Part shown: positions 60,670 to 64,000 of the stretch, one piece after another
How positions within the stretch are numbered: the stretch's first letter is position 1
Layout of the letters: every line of letters starts with the position of its first letter
Assembly: GCF_021728395.1 (NCBI RefSeq)
Contig: NZ_JAKKCM010000005.1
Span: forward strand, 62,001 to 126,000
Direction of reading: 5' to 3'
From: Vibrio sp. J1-1
GTDB lineage: Bacteria; Pseudomonadota; Gammaproteobacteria; Enterobacterales; Vibrionaceae
DNA: 64,000 nt
Translations under genes and position numbers: made by a program
The notes under the pieces: generated by a model
The model's input: the letters and a program-made list of their open reading frames with translations, nothing else
Told to the model about the DNA's origin: nothing
The model's database searches: none

Positions 60670-60786
60670 TTATGAATAATCCCCATACTTAATTTTATTT
60701 AACGTCATTAAGGCTAAGTTCAAATCACCTTTTTGAATAACTTCTATCGGGGTTAAGCCTCCCAATGCAGGAATAGGTGAGGTTAC
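60670..60786 (-). pseudogene. 3' fragment of an Xre/MbcA/ParS-type antitoxin gene
   Basis: 38 codons ending in TAA read PALGGLTPIEVIQKGD, then an LNLALMTLNKI stretch and KYGDYS. This matches the C-terminal toxin-binding signature of the DUF2384/ParS antitoxin group (LGG.TP.E.I...G....V...L..I.YG.YS), partners of RES-domain toxins. The 5' part is missing: the frame is lost in a G-rich stretch about 60 bases from the left end of the IS element. No RES toxin is recognisable. Family call from memory of the motif; function surely lost. Confidence 0.55.
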
Positions 60787-60846
60787 CCCCCTCCTCCCAC
60801 CCCAATTCTGCTGAACAAAAAACCTCTTCGATTTCAGATTTTAGAC

Positions 60847-61882
60847 GGCTTTTTACCTAATTGAGAGAGAAGACATGCTTGCCCCATATCCTTGATTCTT
60901 AGACGATATACTGAGTTTCTAACATACCTAGCCCCGTAAGCTTGTTCAGCGCTTTGATCATTTCGTAAGTCCCGCCAACCTGAGCGTTGTAATTTCTTGG
61001 GCTTAATTTCCCATCTACCAACTGTTTCAGTCGATACATTGCAGTCTCTGATAGCGAGCGCTTATGATAGCCATACCGCTTTTTCCACTTCTTATTGGAG
61101 CCGTAGCGCTTCTGACAACCTACCGCTAAATTGCGAGGATGTCCTTGTTCCCAGAAGCTCGCCCCCTCTCGTGGCGGGATGAGCGGAACCGCTCGCTTGA
61201 TTCGTATAGCGTCATGGCAATTCCTTGTGTCATAAGCTCCATCACCTGATATCTCAATGATTTTACGACGCGTCTACTCAAGTAAGTTGGGGAGCACTTC
61301 GGCATCGGTTACGTTAGATAAACTCAACTCTGCCGCGACTATTTCGTGGGTGCTTGTATCGACTGCGATATGCAGCTTACGCCAGACTCTACGCTTCCCG
61401 TCTGTACCATGCTTCTTGACCTTCCATTCACCTTCACCATAAACCTGAGGCCATTGGCATCAATAGCCAGATGTTGTATTGCTCCTCTGGTTTGGGTTTT
61501 GAATAAAACCTCAACTTCCTTAGCTCGACGGCTTACACTGGTGTAATGCGGAATAACAAGCGGGGATTTTAGCCAGTTTAAATAATAAGTCTATAAAACC
61601 TTGCAGCGCTCTCAATGGCATAGAGAAAACTCGTTTTACCATTAGTGCGGTAGTAATGGCTGAATCGTCGTGGTCTACCACACTTGCCTTGTTTGTTTTG
61701 CTTCCACTAGGTAGGCTATCGCTTCCTCATCAATCCAAAAGGTCATTGATAGCGCTTTGTTATACTGTTTCCAGTTGGTTGTTTTGTAAAGAGGTTGGGC
61801 ATGAGGCGATGACGGTTAATGGATGTAGCCGATCAGATCGTAGCTTCTTGATTTAGCTCCATCGATTTAAGCAACAAAGCCG
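60847..61882 (-). mobile_element. Degenerate IS5-family (IS903-like) insertion sequence
   Basis: About 1036 bp. The right end, on the minus strand, is GGCTTTGTTGCTTAAATC (61865-61882), typical of IS903-group elements in vibrios; the left end is a decayed GGCTTTTTACCTAATT (60847). The interior is a broken transposase gene on the minus strand. No clear target duplication was found. Confidence 0.82.
60899..61802 (-). pseudogene. IS5-family transposase pseudogene
   Basis: Fragments in shifting frames: TNWKQYNKAL and FWIDEEAIAYLVEAKQ (start), then RPRRFS, DSAITTALMVKRVFSMPLRA, VYGEGEWKVKKHGTDGKRRV with WRKLHIAVDTSTHEIVAAEL, and a long intact tail from IEISGDGAYDTR to NYNAQVGGTYEMIKALNKL and QYIV-stop. 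Several frameshifts and at least one stop (LLE-stop-TRR) break it. These are the IS903-group DDE transposase motifs; it cannot be active. Confidence 0.85.
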
Positions 61883-62026
61883 CCCTGCGAGTCAAGTGAT
61901 CTTGGTTAACGCTTGCTCTTACTTTACTCTACAGCACCGAGTTATGTATGGAGAATTACAAGTTTAATTAGAAATGAAAATAGGCAAGGAAGAGGTAAAA
62001 GAAGCAACAAACTAATTGTAAGAAGT

Positions 62027-62052
62027 ACCGTTTACTTGGTGTGGTAAACGGT
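62027..62052 (-). terminator. Hairpin at the end of the glycosyltransferase run
   Basis: ACCGTTTAC, eight-base loop, GTAAACGGT, 16 bases beyond the stop of the 62068 gene. A weak T tract only. The remaining bases 61883-62026 hold nothing recognised. Confidence 0.5.
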
Positions 62053-62067
62053 TCTGAACTTAAATTA

Positions 62068-63183
62068 TCATTTCAAATGTTTTACGATCTTATCCATATA
62101 CTCTGAAACTACAATATCAACCGAGAAATTCTCTTCTACATTCAACCTAGCATTTTTACCAAATTCCGATATCTTCTCATGAGAAAGCTTTGAAACCATC
62201 AATATTTTTTCTTTTAAACTTTCTGCAGACTTCGCGTCGCAATACCAACCTGTTTCATTATTAATAACAGCCTGTCTACAACCAGGAACATCAGTCACAA
62301 TAGCTGGCCTTCCAACACTTGCAGCTTCAATAATTGTCCGAGGCAAACCTTCCCTGTATGAAGGTAAAACAATGACATCAGCATCACATATTAACTGATT
62401 GATATTATTGGAATGTGGCATTACCGTTATATTAGGGTCATCTAGCCACGATTCAACAATATTTCTTGGTATAGCTGACTTATTACTAGGATATAACTCA
62501 CCAACTAAAGTAAAGTCCAAATGAGGATTGTTTAACTTTAAATCCTTTGCAGAAGAAACATACTCATTAACCCCTTTATCGGAAATCAAACGAGATATCA
62601 TAAGAAACTTCATTTCTTTACTATCTTGATATTTGGGGCTGTAACAGAATTTTTCTAAGTCAACGCCTGAACCAGGAAGAATACTACTATTACTTTCGCT
62701 ACAGAAAGAGTTATCTAAGAATTGCTTCCTATCATCGTCATTTTGAAAGAAAACCCAACTTGCATTTCTATTTACAATTCCATAAAGCAGCTTAGCTACC
62801 TTAAAAGAAAATCCTTTATGTATAAAAGCAGTACCTAAACCAGAGATATTGTTTATAAAAGGAACATTTAAAATCAAACAAGACAAACCAGAATAAATAT
62901 TCAATTTAATCGTAAAGTTAAGCACGCAATCTGGGTTTTGAGATTTTATAATTGAAAAGACATGATATAAGGCTTTAAGTTCACTTAGTACATTAGTGCT
63001 TTTTCCTTCTATATCAAGAGGAACAAACGTAGCACCAAGCTCAACTAATTGTCTAGAATATTCATCTTCTGGTGCAACACATATAGGTTCGTAACCATCT
63101 AGAATAAGCTTTTTTATTGTTGTATCTCGGAAATTGAATAGGTACCAACTCGTATTTGAAAGGAGCATTATTTTCTTATTCAT
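62068..63183 (-). CDS. Glycosyltransferase family 4 protein
   Basis: 371-residue GT-B fold enzyme for O-antigen or capsule. N-terminal acceptor domain (YLFNFRDTTIKKLILDGYEP), then the nucleotide-sugar part with GSGVDLEKF, FLMISRLISDKGVNEY and the retaining GT4 EX7E element in LPSYREGLPRTIIEAASVGRPAI. Specific sugar unknown. The base composition is visibly AT-rich compared with the core genes, as expected of transferred antigen genes. It overlaps the upstream gene by eight bases, so the two form an operon. Confidence 0.9.
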   Translation of the reverse strand: MNKKIMLLSNTSWYLFNFRDTTIKKLILDGYEPICVAPEDEYSRQLVELGATFVPLDIEGKSTNVLSELKALYHVFSIIKSQNPDCVLNFTIKLNIYSGLSCLILNVPFINNISGLGTAFIHKGFSFKVAKLLYGIVNRNASWVFFQNDDDRKQFLDNSFCSESNSSILPGSGVDLEKFCYSPKYQDSKEMKFLMISRLISDKGVNEYVSSAKDLKLNNPHLDFTLVGELYPSNKSAIPRNIVESWLDDPNITVMPHSNNINQLICDADVIVLPSYREGLPRTIIEAASVGRPAIVTDVPGCRQAVINNETGWYCDAKSAESLKEKILMVSKLSHEKISEFGKNARLNVEENFSVDIVVSEYMDKIVKHLK

Positions 63184-64000
63184 TTGTTCCTACCAAATCA
63201 ACATACATATTTTGAAGAGAGTTACAATAGCCTGAATTTGAGAATTTACTCATTGCAAATTGAGTCAACTCACTGTGGTAGTCAAAACCGTACAATGACT
63301 TTATAAATTCGAAGGTACAATTGACTTCACTTTCATCGAAGAAATCATCAACTAAGTGTGCAGAGTGCAGCCCTTTAACAAGATTAGGGATACCACCAAC
63401 ACTTGCTGAAATAACTGGTTTCCCAGACATCATGGCTTCGATGATGCTTAGCGGTAGATCTTCAGTTGTAGATGATAAGCAGAATACATCTATACTTTCG
63501 AAAAAGGCATCCATGTTTTCAGTAAAGCCAAGAAACTCAACTTCAACACCGCAGCTAGAAGCAATTTCTTCTAACTTTTCTCTTTCAGGTCCATCCCCAG
63601 CTACTTTTAACTTACACTCGATGCCCAATCTAGATAACGAAGATACCAAGTTAATTGTTCCTTGAACATTTTTAAGAGGAATCAAACGACAAGCAATACC
63701 AAAAGTAATAGTGCTCGAAAGAGGACGCTTAGGAATCATTGTTAGTTTATCGCTAACTGAGTTTGCAAGTAACTGAACTTTATTTTGGGGGTATTTCTCT
63801 CTGGTAGTTCGTAGCTTCATACTTGCTGAAGAAACAACAATAAACTTATCAACTGTTGAGTGCGTGAACTGATCCAAGAATAATCTAGGTTTGTCGATCC
63901 ACTCAGATAGACCATGAGAGTGATTAATAAGTAAAGGTCGAGACTTGAAGAAGTATGAAATTAGCCTTGATAATATGTTAGCATTATACATTTGAGAATG
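63176..64000 (-). CDS. Glycosyltransferase family 4 protein, truncated by window edge
   Basis: At least 271 residues. The frame stays open to the window end and reads HSQMYNANILSRLI, a motif that lies some 80 residues into related enzymes, so the true start is beyond 64000 and the ATG at 63991 is internal. The nucleotide-sugar domain shows FGIACRLIPLKNVQGTINLV and LSSTTEDLPLSIIEAMMSGKPVI (EX7E-type). Polysaccharide biosynthesis; AT-rich. Confidence 0.88.
   Translation of the reverse strand, partial: HSQMYNANILSRLISYFFKSRPLLINHSHGLSEWIDKPRLFLDQFTHSTVDKFIVVSSASMKLRTTREKYPQNKVQLLANSVSDKLTMIPKRPLSSTITFGIACRLIPLKNVQGTINLVSSLSRLGIECKLKVAGDGPEREKLEEIASSCGVEVEFLGFTENMDAFFESIDVFCLSSTTEDLPLSIIEAMMSGKPVISASVGGIPNLVKGLHSAHLVDDFFDESEVNCTFEFIKSLYGFDYHSELTQFAMSKFSNSGYCNSLQNMYVDLVGTNE

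Noticed and set aside
60997-61856. Plus-strand open frames of 60-66 codons
   Set aside because: Antisense shadows of the minus-strand IS5 transposase remnant.

Overview
This window is chromosomal DNA from a gammaproteobacterium, almost certainly a Vibrio. The evidence is protein-level similarity recalled from memory plus conserved gene order. Landmarks are fbp-ppa-ytfP-tamB-tamA-msrA-ytfK-ytfJ, a Zur-type site followed by a Zrg-like zinc operon, cobA-cysD-cysN-permease-cysC, ytfB/fklB, the S10-spc-alpha ribosomal block, and priA-cytR-ftsN-hslVU-menA-rraA-zapB-glpX. The tight linkage of priA/hslVU, the ribosomal block, tpiA and rjg fits the Harveyi-clade arrangement better than V. cholerae as I remember it; species cannot be fixed by eye.

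Layout. 1-10.0 kb: gluconeogenesis (fbp), pyrophosphatase (ppa), outer-membrane translocation module (tamAB), MsrA and the small regulator YtfK. 10.0-13.8 kb: a five-gene, probably zinc-regulated operon (DUF2607, His-rich ZrgA-type protein, ABC ATPase, FtsX-like permease, DUF3299) behind a perfect palindrome matching the Zur operator. 13.8-21.1 kb: an unlisted 34-codon membrane peptide gene, a TIGR03899-type gene, and the leftward cobA-cysDN-SLC13-cysC sulfate-assimilation run. 21.3-28.2 kb: cpdB, a Crp/Fnr regulator, dbpA, elaA, ytfB, fklB and a DUF2780 gene. 28.3-42.4 kb: all three ribosomal protein operons on the minus strand, including rpmJ, with visible promoters, leader hairpins and terminators. 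42.4-57.7 kb: rpmE, priA, cytR with a textbook CRP site, ftsN, hslVU, menA, rraA, zapB, glpX, a SufR-like regulator, small hypotheticals, tpiA and rjg.

57.7-64.0 kb: rjg is the classic border of the Vibrio O-/K-antigen locus. Beyond it come ugd and a WecA-type initiating transferase, then about 1.8 kb of debris (an unidentified decayed stretch, the 3' end of an Xre/ParS-type antitoxin, a dead IS5-family element with recognisable ends), then AT-rich glycosyltransferase genes running off the window. This is the accessory part; most of the rest is core genome.

No convincing wholly new defence or mobile system was found. The best leads are the zinc operon and its Zur palindrome, the 34-aa ORF, a CGCAAACGTTT motif shared by the upstream regions of both fructose-bisphosphatase genes (fbp and glpX), a hairpin leader before ytfJ, a composite inverted-repeat element before hslV with a related copy after glpX, and the toxin-antitoxin/IS relics in the polysaccharide locus.
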